Assembly: GCA_964017195.1 (NCBI GenBank)
Contig: OZ024890.1
Location: 18,537,201 to 18,601,200 of the forward strand
Direction of reading: 5' to 3'
Length of the DNA stretch: 64,000 bases
From: Siderastrea radians
Taxonomy: Eukaryota; Cnidaria; Anthozoa; Scleractinia; Rhizangiidae
The notes beneath the pieces are model-generated. The model was not told where the DNA came from. It made no database searches and saw only the letters and a list, made by a program, of their open reading frames with translations. Made by a program: the position numbers and the translations under genes. This document shows, piece after piece, positions 63,925 to 64,000 of this stretch; the first letter of the stretch is position 1, and each line of letters opens with the position of its first letter.

Positions 63925-64000
63925 GTAAGTAGTTAAATATAGAAATAATATAGCATATTAATAGAAAACATTTGTTGAATTTCTATTGAGTCTTCCTCCA

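Overview
This is eukaryotic DNA, AT-rich, with spliced genes, long introns and many short inverted-repeat transposons. The gene content (a secreted protease carrying three ShK domains and two discoidin domains, a CD109-like thioester-family protein, HERPUD1) together with the repeat types fits an anthozoan cnidarian, most likely a stony coral. That is inference; no marker names a species.

Layout, left to right. 50-2276 (-): a gamma-butyrobetaine/trimethyllysine dioxygenase-like gene whose 5' coding part looks split by a 945-bp inverted-repeat element and shifted by a one-base deletion. 4787-12650 (+): a complete eight-exon HERPUD1 orthologue (414 aa) with an ER-stress-element-like site just upstream. 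33583-14769 (-): a 21-exon gene, convergent with HERPUD1. I spliced it by hand and all 20 junctions keep frame. It encodes a 1160-aa secreted mosaic: signal peptide, pro-region, astacin metalloprotease, two ShK domains, Thr/Pro linker, chymotrypsin-fold serine protease, Pro-rich repeat linker, discoidin domain, Thr/Pro linker, third ShK, second discoidin domain. Its first intron holds an intronless MYND zinc-finger gene on the other strand and a tRNA-Glu(CTC) gene. 33.8-43.4 kb: gene-poor, packed with small transposons, several showing 9-bp target duplications. 43488 to the right edge (+): the first twelve coding exons (369 codons) of a CD109/alpha-2-macroglobulin-family gene. Its introns hold a 4.84-kb transposon (52356-57197) encoding a DUF7869-like protein and a BEN-domain protein, a 1.4-kb element with an internal minisatellite, a LINE tail, tRNA-derived SINE copies and foldback elements.

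The most interesting object is the mosaic protein: two unrelated protease active sites, both complete, in one predicted chain, with a basic RRKRR site between them and five carbohydrate- or surface-binding type modules. With the adjacent CD109-like protease-trap gene, the window has an extracellular proteolysis and innate-immunity flavour. A functional link between the two neighbours is speculation.
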